NCBI GenBank assembly: GCA_028583405.1 | Contig: CM053246.1 | Span: 7,859,605 to 7,923,604, forward strand | Direction: 5' to 3' | Source: Pogonophryne albipinna | Lineage: Eukaryota > Chordata > Actinopteri > Perciformes > Artedidraconidae | DNA length: 64,000 nucleotides | Shown here: piece by piece, positions 10,843 through 22,000 of the stretch | Layout: the number at the start of each line of letters is the position of its first letter | Numbering within the stretch: position 1 is the stretch's first letter | The notes under the pieces: generated by a model | What the model was told of the DNA's origin: nothing | The model's database searches: none | Seen by the model: only the letters and a program-made list of their open reading frames with translations | Made by a program: the position numbers and the translations under genes

Positions 10843-12111
10843 TTGGGTAATAAGCCTGGACTGTTGTGGGCCTTGGCTGACCTCATGGTGTGGGTTGAAA
10901 GTTGATTTAGCGTCATTTTTTACCAGGTTGACTTCCTTACTTCCACCCACTGCATCACTGGCAAAATCCAAACACGTTATTACCAGCTGTGTCCAAGCCC
11001 TGGAGGACAAAGACTGAATGCTAGTGCTAGCCAGCGCCATATAGATAGAAGAGTTGTGACAGCGGAGGTCCAAAATGCTTGATCGTCACGTGATTCAGGG
11101 AGACTCAATAGTTCCCCGGAAGTTCGTGGCGGGCCATTTGAATCACAATTTGAATGCATTAATACCAGGATAGAAATGCAATTTTTGGTAATTAGTGGTC
11201 AATAAAGGTTTTGATTTGGAATATTTATACAACATATCGATATGTGTATGTAGTGAAGTATTAAAATAATGTATTAAGCAGAAAGTTTAGTATAGCGTAT
11301 TTCTGGTATATTCATTTTTAATGTCATCTAATATATGTGTGTTTTTATATATATTCATGTGTGTTAAAACTTGGATGGACAAGTCAATTTTTTCCTCTTA
11401 AATATAGAGAGGTTTTTTATATTGATGTTCCTATAATGATGTCCCATTTTTAGTAGAAGTAGATTTAGCGCAAATGGTCTTTTCTTCCACTTGACTTGTT
11501 AATAAACAGAAGGTGGTTTTTTGGCTATTTGTGAGTAGGTAATGGTGCAGTACAGCCTGTGATTTCTGCCTTGAGTAAAAAGATTACCCGTGGATGAGTA
11601 TTTTTCAGAAAGTCAGTAGAAGAGGCATGGGGAGTCTCTTTGCTAATTATCAATGGTCTTTGCAAATTGACAGCAGATGTACCCATGTTAATTGAATTGG
11701 TAAGAGGTCAGAGGAACTCCAAGAGAGGGGCTTCCTCAGACCTAATACAATTAAAGTCTTGTTGATTAGTGGTTCATATCCAGCATATATTAGCTAAGAA
11801 ACGATAACAATGTTGGTGCGTAGCTGAATAGGGGAAAATGTATGTGCGCTCCTGTGCAGACGTTAGTTAATTGGATAATTCATATCCTGCAAGACTCCTA
11901 GAGAGGCCATGGGATAATGGTCGTTCTGAATTTATCAATACATGTATTCCTGTTAAGTGAGCTGACTTTGAGGTTAGAGGATGTCGTGCGTGGTAAATTG
12001 CCACAACATTTTGGAGTAATTGGCTGAAATATATGTGTGTGCTTAATTACTCTGTATGAAGTAGGACCAGTTTGCATGGCAGGAAACATCCTTATTTAGA
12101 CACACACACTG
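10843..12111. other. No feature recognised
   Basis: AT-rich sequence with no supported ORF, RNA gene or repeat end. A GC-richer patch at 10850-11130 looks repeat-like but has no visible termini. Confidence 0.35.
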
Positions 12112-12376
12112 TAAGGAGAGGGAGCGAATCAGACGGAGTCAACGGCTGCTGACTCATTGTCTTGGGTCCGCTCAGAAGTGAAACTGGCCAATGGAAAACT
12201 GCCAACTCAATGGCTAGCTCGCCCAGAAGTGAAATCGCCAATAACAAATAGCTAGGGAGGAGGAACCTACACAACTCCTCCCCACTTGTGTGTATAAATA
12301 ATATGATATTTTCATGCTCGGCACCCCTTCTGACTGACCGTCTCGGTGTAACACGGTAGTGGAATTGAGCCCAGAG
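12112..12376 (+). promoter_or_regulatory. Promoter-like block, possibly a truncated LTR
   Basis: Begins with TGTAAGGAGAGGGAGC and holds a near-duplicated motif (CAGAAGTGAAA at 12174 and 12224), two CCAAT-type boxes, and TGTATAAATA near 12291 as a TATA-box candidate. This resembles the U3-R part of a retroviral or Gypsy LTR cut off by the MITE at 12377. No second LTR or target duplication is visible, so the call is tentative. Confidence 0.35.
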
Positions 12377-12955
12377 CAGAGTCCTGCACGGGTCTGATTT
12401 TTAAGACCCGCTCCCGCCCCGCACCCGCGACGTGCAATACCGAACCCGCCCCGCTACCCGCACATATTGCCAATTAGTTCCGCAACCCGACCCGTCGGCA
12501 CAAGATCCACAACCCGACCCGAACCCGCATATATATGAGCAGTGAAAACGTGCAATTATTAACACACGCAGTTGCATATTTGTCTCAAAAAGCATGGGAT
12601 GTTGGTTATTTTCTCCATCTAGGATGACACCAAAAGCCTCCCAGACGTTGGATTTCGCTCTTGAGGAAGTGTTATTGAAAATGCTGTATTCTCCGCTAGA
12701 GAGCTTCACCTCAGCCATTTCGAATGTGGTGCGCACAGCAGCAGATTGATGCGGTTATGATTATGTGCGGTCCCGCGGGGGAGAGGTCTGAGGATTTTAA
12801 ACATTAAACTAAATTATTATTATTTTAATATATTTATTATGCAATACCCGCGACCCGACCCGCATGATCTTTGTTTTACCCAGAACCGAACCCGGAAAAA
12901 AGCGTTTGAAAAAATACCACCCGCGAATCACCTTTTTTGCGGGTCACCCGTCGGG
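12377..12955. mobile_element. MITE rich in ACCCG/GACCCGC motifs
   Basis: Starts CAGAGTCCTGCACGGGT and carries clusters of GACCCG/CACCCG motifs near both ends (12400-12530 and 12845-12955), with an AT-rich middle. The clusters are partly inverted relative to each other. The CAG-type start suggests hAT. The right end abuts the Rex1-like fragment and may be truncated. Confidence 0.55.
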
Positions 12956-13790
12956 GCGTGTCCCTCTCCCTTCTGCTTCCTGTAATCCACAATCAGCTCC
13001 TTTGTTTTGCTGACGTTGAGATGGAGGTTGTTATCCTGGCACCAAGATGTCAGTTTTCCGACCTCCTCTCTGGTCGCCGTCTGTGATCTGGCCGATGACG
13101 GTCGTGTCGTCAGCAAACTTCCCGATGGTGTTGGAGCTGTGTCTGGCCACGCAGTCGTGAGTGAACAGGGAGTAGAGGAGAGGGCTGAGCACACAGCCTT
13201 GAGGGGCTCCGGTGTTGAGGATCAGGGTGGATGATGTGATGTTTCCCACCCGCACTGCCTGGGGTCTGCCCGTCAGGAAGTTCAGGATCCAGTCACCGAG
13301 GGCGCTGTTGAGCCCGAGGTCTCTGAGCTTGATGGCCAGCTTGGAGGGCACAATGGTATTGAATGCTGAACTGTAATCAATGAACAGCATTCTCACATAT
13401 GTGTTCCTCTGGTCCAGGTGTGAGAGGGCAGTGTGTATGGTGTGGGCTATGGCGTCGTCTGTGGACCTGTTTGCTCTGTAGGCAAACTGCAGGGAGTCCA
13501 GAGAGTCAGGGAAGGAGGAGGTGATGAAGGTTTTGACTAACCGCTCAAAGCACTTCATAATGATGGAGGTGAGTGCTACTGGGCGGTAGTCATTGAGGCT
13601 GGTGATTATTGTTTTTTTGGGGACAGGAACGATGGTGGAGTGTTTGAAGCATGTGGGGACTACAGACTGCAGCAGGGACCTGTTGAAGATGTCTGTGAAC
13701 ACCTCTGCCAGCTGAACTGCACACCCCCTTAGAACACGGCCAGGGATGCCATCAGGTCCAGGAGCCTTGTGTGGGTTAACCCTTTTAACC
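12956..13790 (-). pseudogene. Rex1-like LINE reverse transcriptase fragment
   Basis: The minus strand reads a reverse transcriptase typical of Rex1 elements in fish: [11 protein letters not shown] near 13740-13780, [79 protein letters not shown] and [11 protein letters not shown] frameshift near 13035 moves the reading to [17 protein letters not shown], which ends at about 12956. The fragment lacks the endonuclease and the 3' end, so it is a dead 5'- and 3'-truncated copy. Rex1 naming rests on recalled family motifs; another Jockey-group clade is less likely. Confidence 0.8.
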
Positions 13791-13794
13791 TGTT

Positions 13795-14165
13795 AAACCC
13801 CAGCCCTGTTTTTCAGGTCTCAGGCTCGAAAATGACATTTCCAGAACAAATGACCATAACTACACTTCTAAAAGTGGAAAATTAATAATCTTTTTTCTCA
13901 AAGTAATGATAAACCTGTGAGTTGGATGTAGAAAAGTCAGAATCAATATAGATGTTTCTTATTTTAAAGAAAATTCAGATTGAACATAGTAAAAAAAATG
14001 TAATATGGATTAAACTTCAGCAGCGTTTTTATCGTTTTAATGCCATTGAAGACAATTTTTGATCAGACAACGACTAAGGTAAGACATATTCCTGTTTTGG
14101 CTACCTAGTGCCACGTGTTTTGATGTCTGTTTTTGTTAATATTGTCGCGAGTTCTTATCATGGAG
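13795..14165. repeat. Dispersed repeat, copy 1 of a pair with 55.15-57.11 kb
   Basis: Long stretches match the second copy, for example ATAAACCTGTGAGTTGGATG and CAGCGTTTTTATCGTTTTAA. The present copy lacks the roughly 450-bp middle part seen at 55.3-55.77 kb. No coding capacity, class unknown. Confidence 0.65.
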
Positions 14166-16782
14166 TGATGATATAGATACCTATCGATTCTGTGTATTCT
14201 CACGATGCTAATCGATAAGTTGGATGTGCAGTTACGATAAGTAATAAGGGTGTTATACCGTGTTTTCTGTGCAAACGCTGTTAGCATTTTTTCGCTCGTG
14301 GCTAATTCAGAGGCTCAGCGTTAGCTTTGTGGGTTTTTTTGCGAAAAAAATATCAGTTATATCCTTCTCATAGTTTATTAAATATTAAGAAGCCCGCAGA
14401 CACTCCCGCAGCACCCCCCGCTGCTCCTTTGTAGTCTGTCATTCTTAGTCCCGCCCACATGTTCCGGGTGTTACAGCCTTTGAAGTCAGACTCCACCATT
14501 TCATCCATTTCTTTCAGCATCTTAAAGGCTGATAAGTAATTGAATTGTTATTTCCCTCAGTTTCAGACCAGCTGGATAACGTAATGATATTCATTTACGG
14601 CTCATCAGCAAATCACCCCAGCTCACAATAAAAGTGTAGAAAATGTATATTTTGCACCCACAAATGACCCATTACCTGATATCAAATCACCCAATCAGGA
14701 TAAATCAGATGTCCACAACTGGTATTTGCAATATTTTCCTGCGATTTTGTTAATTTATAAACTTGTTATGTTTGGCCAACCGTAACTGTGTGGATGATAA
14801 CTTGCAAATCTGCCAAGATATGAGGATTTTTTACAAATCAAATTTGCAGTTCAAAGCAGTTAAAGATGAAACATTTTACTTATTATTTCCATGATACAAA
14901 AAAGATAGAACAAAGAAAAACAAAGATGTATACAAAATGGACTAACCTCACAAAAAAAAAGTGTAATATCTACGTTGGACCACAGTAGATTCACAAAAAT
15001 CGTGACATGGCTACAATATATTTTCCCATTAGTTTCTAATGACCAGTGTCACGTGTCTCTCCCCATAGTAACTACCACTAATAAAACAAGAACAACAGCA
15101 TTGGTTCGCCTGGAAAATATGTTTTGTTTTTCTTAAAAGAACCTCTAGATTCTAAAGCTGCATTCACGTTATAAGCAATTGTATCTTTGCTCACAGTGAG
15201 GTTAGGTGCACGTGAGATAAAGCAGCTAGTTATGTATTGTTTCTAAGGTTACCTCCACAGTTAGCTTGCGCCGGTTTTGAAAAGAAACAGGAATTGGTAA
15301 CATGTTTTAGCCCCACATAATCTCGTTTCAAGCAGGACATGGTTGGGTCAACAATGATTTCGAACACTCTTTGTATCGTGTTCTATTGTGTTCATAAGTT
15401 GTCATTTTAATACATTGCAACCTCTAAAACCAGGGTCCTACATAAAATGAGCCACTCCAAGGGCATTCTCTTAATCCACTACTAGACCTTACAGCAACAC
15501 ATGCTATTCTATACCTGTGCAGTGACAGTCATTGGCTTTAATTTTACCAAAACAATGATCTTTCCTAAACTCAACACTGTGGTTGAGTTGGATGAATCTT
15601 AACCATATAATGGGTTCACCAGAGCAGAAATCATTCATATGGGTCATTTTGGAGGCATGAGCAATTTGAGGGCTTCGTAACATAAGCATGCACCCCCCTC
15701 GGACCTCCCTAACTGTGGCAAATATTTTTGTTAAGTTTTGGGGGGGATGTGTTGGGGGGCATGTCTCTTCTGCATGAAGAAGATTAACTTTAAGTGCTTA
15801 AACTGTTTCAAAAGCTAAGCATAAAAGTAGCAGATCAGCTAATGGAGATGCTAGACAAGACAATGCAAACACAGCTAACTCTTGCAGGCAATGGCAGTTT
15901 TGTTTAGGCTGTAGGATTTGTTGCTACTTCCTCTTTAAATATCCGAAAGTATTCGTAATGATATCTTATGGAGGTGGCTGAAGTTTTATTTCATGTCAAA
16001 ACGGTTTATAGTTATGTTGAGTAGGCCTATACTTAATATGGGGAAAAAAAATGGTATAACCCCTTTTGTGGAATCTAGAGTTGGACACGATGTAACTCAT
16101 CAGCTCTTATGCCCTTCTTTGCTAGATATATCTACATTAGCTACCATTAGCATTAAACACAAAGGAACTCTGCAATGTAGTTGTGTTGTGGGAAATATCA
16201 GTGTTATGAAAGAAAAAAGACAAACTGGTATTCTGCTTCAGTTTTGATCTTTCTTTCCTCACCGCCCATCATGATCTCATAGGAGGGCAATGCAAAATTG
16301 ATGGAATACTCATTTCAGTTGTGTCAATCCATGTGAAACAGTATCACAATATGCATACACATAATCATAAAGTAGATTAAGGAGCCTCTGTCAAGTGTTT
16401 TGGACATGGTCCAGCTAAACTTTTTACATTTCAAGAGGAATATGTATGGGCTTGAGCTTGATCAGTACAACTAGAGCTCATTAATTTGCTGTAGCCTGTA
16501 TATGATTCTCTTGCTTTTTTAAAAAGTGTTAAACAAGGTGTTAAAATTCATGCCCTTCTGCTTTTTCCTTCCACCCTTAACTTCTTCTTCCTCCCTCTTT
16601 GTGTCTTTCCACTTCCTTTTTCATTCACTCTCACACTCTTGTCCCTCAACTCCCCTCTCCTGACGATATAGATTCATTACAGTTTGATGATATCAGATGA
16701 TTGGTCTCTCCCAGCTGGAACAATAGGTTTGTACCCTCGCTTCAGATTCCCCCGGGCCCTGACCGACTCAGATGTGTGACGG
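14166..16782. other. No feature recognised
   Basis: AT-rich non-coding sequence without supported ORFs, RNA genes or repeat termini; possibly unique sequence. Confidence 0.4.
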
Positions 16783-16789
16783 CTTCTTC

Positions 16790-16821
<32 letters not shown>

Positions 16822-16844
16822 CTTCTTCTTCTTCTTCTTCTTCT
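16783..16844. repeat. (TTC)n microsatellite
   Basis: About twenty TTC units with one early interruption. Confidence 0.95.
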
Positions 16845-17367
16845 GTCATCTCACACTTCTTCCTTCTTTATGTATTCTCTTTTCTAAAGCCCTGCCAGAA
16901 TGGGATTCATGAACCTAATATCAATATTTGCGAGTATCCTAAAACATTTTCGACGGGTAATACTGAATTTTTACGGAAATGTTACGATCCTGTCCGTCAA
17001 AATGACGGGCAGTGAAAAAGTCGAGCGCAACCTCTGGTTGCCACATAATTTTGTTGCATACAATCATACCCCTGTTATGATGAATTGTAACTGTTATGTT
17101 GAAACCCCTTGCATTTTAACACTAGAACCGCCAGAGGTCGCTGTATACCTAAAAACGGGTAAAAATGTACCCGCTATTGATTTGCAAGGTACAATGTTCT
17201 TTTATTTATCATACAGAACAGTGAGTTTTGATTGCACAGGGATGAAACTTATACCAATAGAATCTGTGGACTCTCAGCTTTTCATATGATCTAGTTTGTG
17301 CAGATAGCATGAAGTATAAAATATCGCTACCAGTGCTGATTTAAACGCTTGGTGTTAGACTTGTGTT

Positions 17368-17371
<4 letters not shown>

Positions 17372-17450
<79 letters not shown>
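17372..17450. repeat. (TC)n microsatellite, 5' flank of LINE
   Basis: About 39 perfect TC units directly upstream of the LINE leader. Confidence 0.97.
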
Positions 17451-17453
<3 letters not shown>

Positions 17454-17639
17454 AGTGAGTGTGTGAGGAGTTTGGTGGTGGTGAGCTGAGAGCGTGGTGA
17501 GGTTTGATGGTAACTTTTTGTAAAAGTTCTCTCTTTTTTCTTCCTCTACTTTGTTCATTGTATGATTGTTCATTGGTCTTGTTTGTTGTGAGTGTAGTTT
17601 AGTTTTTCTTCCGTGAGAGAAGCGTGTTTCTCTGCAGGG

Positions 17640-19088
17640 ATGGCTTCCTGTGAGATGCCGTCCCTGCGACACGGGGTGAGGGTGATCCCTCAGGAGAACA
17701 GTACGGTGGAGAGTGTGCTGCTGGCGGTGGGGGAGCAGGTGGGACACGGAAACATCTCCTACGCATCCTGCATGAATAAAGCTGTGGTGGTTTTTGTAAA
17801 GAAGCAGGAGTTGGTAAGCCATTTAATTGAAAGTGGTTTAAACATAAATGATGAGTTTATACAAGTGTCCCCGCTGGCAGTGCCTTCTACCCGGATTACC
17901 ATATCGGGAGTCCCTCCCTTTATTCCCAATGAAACGCTGGAGAAAGAGCTCAAACGCTACGGGAGAATGGCGAGTAGTTTCCGCACGGTGAGTCTGGGCT
18001 GTAAAGACACCAAGCTGAAGCACGTTCAGTCTCTGCGGAGACAGGTGTTTATGTTTCTGGACTGCACATCACAAACACTGGATGTGTCTTTCCGTATTAA
18101 ATATGAGGAAGGTTTCTACATGGCCTATGCGAGTGCTGGCAGTGTCAAGTGTTTTGGTTGTGGTGATGTGGGGCACAAGAAGATCGCTTGTCCGCAGAGA
18201 CTGATAGCAGCACTTATATTGGAAGGAAACATTGTGAATGAGAGTGGAGAGGGAACCAGCGGGGTTGCTAGGCCCGTGCGGGGAGCTGCCGGAGCTACCG
18301 GAGCTACGGCCCCTGTTTCCGGGGCTGACGTACTCGTGTCTGCAGCCGCCGTGCCCGCGTTCGGTGCTGCCGTGTGCGCGGCTGCAGTGCCGGGGGCCGC
18401 GGTGCCCGCTCCTGCTACACCCGTGCCCGCTCCCGCTGTACCCACACCCGGTGCAGCCGTGCTCGGGGCCGTCGTGCCCGCACTCGCTGTGCCCAGTGTA
18501 GCCGTGCCTGTGTTACCCGCAGCAGTGGTGCCGGGCGGGTTTGTGTTTGGTCCCATGATGGCAGTTAAAGCCGCAGTTTCTGTGGGTGTTAAGCCGTTGT
18601 TTGCGGGGATTAATATGAAAGCAGTTGTGGAGGCTGAAGCGCAGGTCAGGGCTGGATGCAGAGAGGGTGTGATGGAGTGCTCAGAGCAGGAGCTGCAGGT
18701 TGTCTCTGGGAAACAGGCTCTGTCACAAAAACTGGACAGTGAGGTAGAGCAGGGGGGAAAATCAGCTGGTTATGATGGAGTAGATATGGAGTATGACTCT
18801 GAATCGGATAGTGTCTCCGTATCTGACAGTGTTTCTCAGAGTGAGGATCTCTACTCTTTTGAACAGATCCAGGAGTTTCTGGATGAAACTTTCGGGAAAT
18901 CAGTAAATGTAAAAAATTATTTCCCAGATGTTGAAAAGTTTGTTAAGTCAGCCAAGACAATTCAGAGGGTTGTTGGGCTCGACTTACTTGATGAAAAAAA
19001 ACGGTATCGCCTCAAGAAACACATCACTACACTGAGGAAAGCTTTAAACAAAAGGACCAAAGTGCCTAAAAAAAGGAGTCGTAAATAA
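17640..19088 (+). CDS. Tx1-type LINE ORF1 protein (gag-like, CCHC zinc knuckle)
   Basis: A 482-codon ORF. The start is placed at ATG 17640 (MASCEMPSLRHG). Residues 1-150 look like a structured N-terminal domain with an RNA-binding-like segment (RITISGVPPFIPNETLEKEL). A single CCHC zinc knuckle (CFGCGDVGHKKIAC) lies near residue 170, followed by an Ala/Pro/Val-rich low-complexity region of about 90 residues, an acidic Ser-rich patch near 385-405, and a C-terminal domain (NYFPDVEKFVKSAKTIQ) ending in a Lys/Arg-rich tail. The protein presumably binds element RNA and accompanies ORF2 at insertion. The same domain order is found in the decayed copy at 0.4-2.7 kb. No frameshift or stop is seen. Confidence 0.88.
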   Translation: MASCEMPSLRHGVRVIPQENSTVESVLLAVGEQVGHGNISYASCMNKAVVVFVKKQELVSHLIESGLNINDEFIQVSPLAVPSTRITISGVPPFIPNETLEKELKRYGRMASSFRTVSLGCKDTKLKHVQSLRRQVFMFLDCTSQTLDVSFRIKYEEGFYMAYASAGSVKCFGCGDVGHKKIACPQRLIAALILEGNIVNESGEGTSGVARPVRGAAGATGATAPVSGADVLVSAAAVPAFGAAVCAAAVPGAAVPAPATPVPAPAVPTPGAAVLGAVVPALAVPSVAVPVLPAAVVPGGFVFGPMMAVKAAVSVGVKPLFAGINMKAVVEAEAQVRAGCREGVMECSEQELQVVSGKQALSQKLDSEVEQGGKSAGYDGVDMEYDSESDSVSVSDSVSQSEDLYSFEQIQEFLDETFGKSVNVKNYFPDVEKFVKSAKTIQRVVGLDLLDEKKRYRLKKHITTLRKALNKRTKVPKKRSRK

Positions 19089-19094
19089 TTGAAT

Positions 19095-22000
19095 ATGATC
19101 ATACAACACCGGGTGTTTCCTCCTTACTGTCTTTTTCTATCTTTTTTCTTAATGGCCTGTCTCTCTTCTCCTCATATTCAGGGTTTAAGGGTAGCCTCAT
19201 TAAATATGAATGGGGGCAGAGACGCTCAAAAGAGAGCCTTAGTAACAGAAATTATTCAACAGAAAAAGCTAGATGTAGTATTTCTACAAGAAACTCACAG
19301 TGACAGCAGAAATGAAACTGACTGGGGTCTATGGTGGGGGGGCCCGCACGTCCTTAGCCATGGGACAAATTTGAGTGCAGGAGTAGCTATTCTATTCTCC
19401 CTTCTTTTAAATATAAAAATAATATCCAGCACAGAGGTAGTGAAGGGTAGAGTTATTCTAGTGAGAGCTGAAATAGATGATTCTCTGATTAGCCTTATTA
19501 ATGTCTATGCACCAAACCAAGGCTCTGAGCGTGAAGAGGTCTTTAAAGTATTGGAAGAGAAAATAAGTGATATTGGTCAAGGGGAGTTTATTGTTTTGGG
19601 TGGAGACTGGAATTGTTGCACTGACTTTACTTTGGATAGGACTGGAGTTGAGCCACATTTTCAGTCTTCCTCTTTATTGTCCCATGTTCTAAAGAAAAGT
19701 GATGTAGTGGATGTGTGGAGGATGATGCATCCTACATGCAGGCAATACACATGGGTTAAAATATCAGATGGTAGAGTTAGTGCAGCCAGATTGGACAGGT
19801 TTTATTTACCCAAGCCCTTTTTTGCTAGGGTTACAAACTGTCAGATCATCCCTGTTGCTTTTACAGACCATCATTTAGTTTTGATGGAGCTGATCTTATC
19901 TTCCAACGGAAAACCCAGATCTTTTTGGCATTTCAATAATAGATTATTACATGATTTGAATTTCTGTGAACATTTTACAATGTTTTGGGCTTACTGGAGA
20001 TCTAGGAAAGATAGTTTTTCTTCCCTTACTCAGTGGTGGGAGGTAGGAAAAGCCCAAATTAAGTTTTTTTGTCAACAATACACCTCATATTCAACAGCCA
20101 AAATTAAGAGAGTAGTGGAGAATTTAGAAAAAGAGATAATAGATTTGGAAAGTATCTCACAAGCTGATCCACAGAAGAATGCCAATTTAAAAGAAAAAAG
20201 ACAGGAGCTTAACTCCTTTATGCAAGAAAGAGCCAAAGGAGCTTTAGTCCGAGCCCGTTTCACCAAACTCCAGGACATAGACGCACCCACTGCCTTCTTT
20301 TTCAGTTTGGAAAAATCAGTGGTAAAGAGAAAACAGATGTTGTGTCTGCGGCTTCCTGAGGGAAAGGTGACCACGGAGCCGTCTGAGATGAGGAAGCATG
20401 CAGTGGATTTCTACACAGATTTGTTCAGGGCTGATGAATGTGATGTGGATTCTGCTGCAGAGCTTCTGCAGGGACTTCCTCAGCTGAGCTCAGAGGAACA
20501 GAACACGCTCAGCTCTGACCTGACTTTTGACGAACTAACTGCCGCTGTGTCTCAGATGGCGTCAGGAAAGGCTCCTGGAATAGATGGATTATCATCAGAC
20601 TTTTTTAAGCATTTTTGGAGTCTTATGGGACAGGACATTTTGGATGTTTTTAAAGAATGTTTTGAAGAAGGGATGCTCCCAGCTTCCTCCAGGCGTGCAG
20701 TTCTCTCTCTGCTTCCTAAAAAGGGAGACTTGACCTCTTTAAAAAACTGGAGACCAGTGGCTCTTTTATGTACGGACTACAAAATCCTCTCAAAGGTTTT
20801 ATCAAACAGATTAAAACTTTTTATTGGTCAATTAATTGTTGTGGATCAATCATACTGTGTGCCAGATAGGTCTATGCTTGATAGTTTGTTTTTAATGAGG
20901 GATGTGTTTGACATATGTAAATTGTACAATATCAATGCTGGCATCATATCTATTGACCAAGAGAAGGCTTTTGATCGTGTAGATCACAAGTTTCTCTTTA
21001 CAACACTGCAGGCTTTTGGTGTAGGGGAGGGGTTCCTGTCGTGGGTAAGGATTCTGTACCATGAAGCGTTTTGTGTAATAAAGGTGGGGGGAGGGTTGAG
21101 TGTTCCTGTGCCGGTTGGGAGGGGGATCAGGCAGGGCTGTCCTATCTCAGGTCAGCTTTACAGTATTGCCATTGAGCCTCTTCTCTGCAGGTTGAGGAGC
21201 CGACTGAGGGGTCTCTGTTTACTAGAGATGTCTCACAGCCCTCCTGTCGTTGTGTCAGCATATGCAGATGATATAAATATCATTATCCAGGGTCACACAG
21301 ATGTACAGGAACTGAAAGAAAGCCTTGCCCTTTACGAAAAAGCATCTTCAGCCAGGGTCAACTGGGGAAAGAGCGAGGCTGTTTTAGTGGGCCAGTGGAG
21401 AGTAGGGGACATTCCTAGTCTTCCTGGCGGCATCAGGTGGGGTAGACGAGGGATTAAAGTCCTAGGGGTGCAGTTAGGGACTGAGGAGTTTCAAAAACAG
21501 AACTGGGAGGGAGTGCTTGACAAGGTGGAAGCTAAGTTGTCTAAATGGAGATGGTTGCTACCTCAGCTGTCATACAGGGGAAGAGCTCTGATTGTGAATA
21601 ATCTCGTTGCCTCTTCTCTTTGGCACAAGCTCATAGTGTTGGCACCACCACCAGGGCTGGTGAAAGAACTACAGTGGTGCCTTATAAACTTTTTCTGGTC
21701 TGGACAACACTGGCTGAAGGCTTCAGCCCTGTATCTCCCTGTGGCAGAGGGAGGGCAAGGGCTGATAGACATTCAGTTCAGAACAGCTGCTTTTAGACTG
21801 CAGACTGCTCAGAGACTGCTGTACGGCAGCGGGCAGCGCTGGTTGGATCCTCCTCGGCTACTCCTCAAGAAGGCTGGAAGGCTTGGGATGGATAAACACC
21901 TTTTCCTAATCAGGACGACTGAAGCTGACCTGACGGGACTTACATCCTTCTACAGATCCGTTCTTAACGCCTGGCAGACACTAAAGGTCACACGGACCCC

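Noticed and set aside
17367..17822. Minus-strand ORF ending in Arg-Glu repeats
   Set aside because: It runs through the (TC)n tract and is antisense to the LINE ORF1 start.
18125..18556. Minus-strand Ala/Thr/Pro-rich ORF
   Set aside because: Shadow of the low-complexity part of LINE ORF1 on the plus strand.
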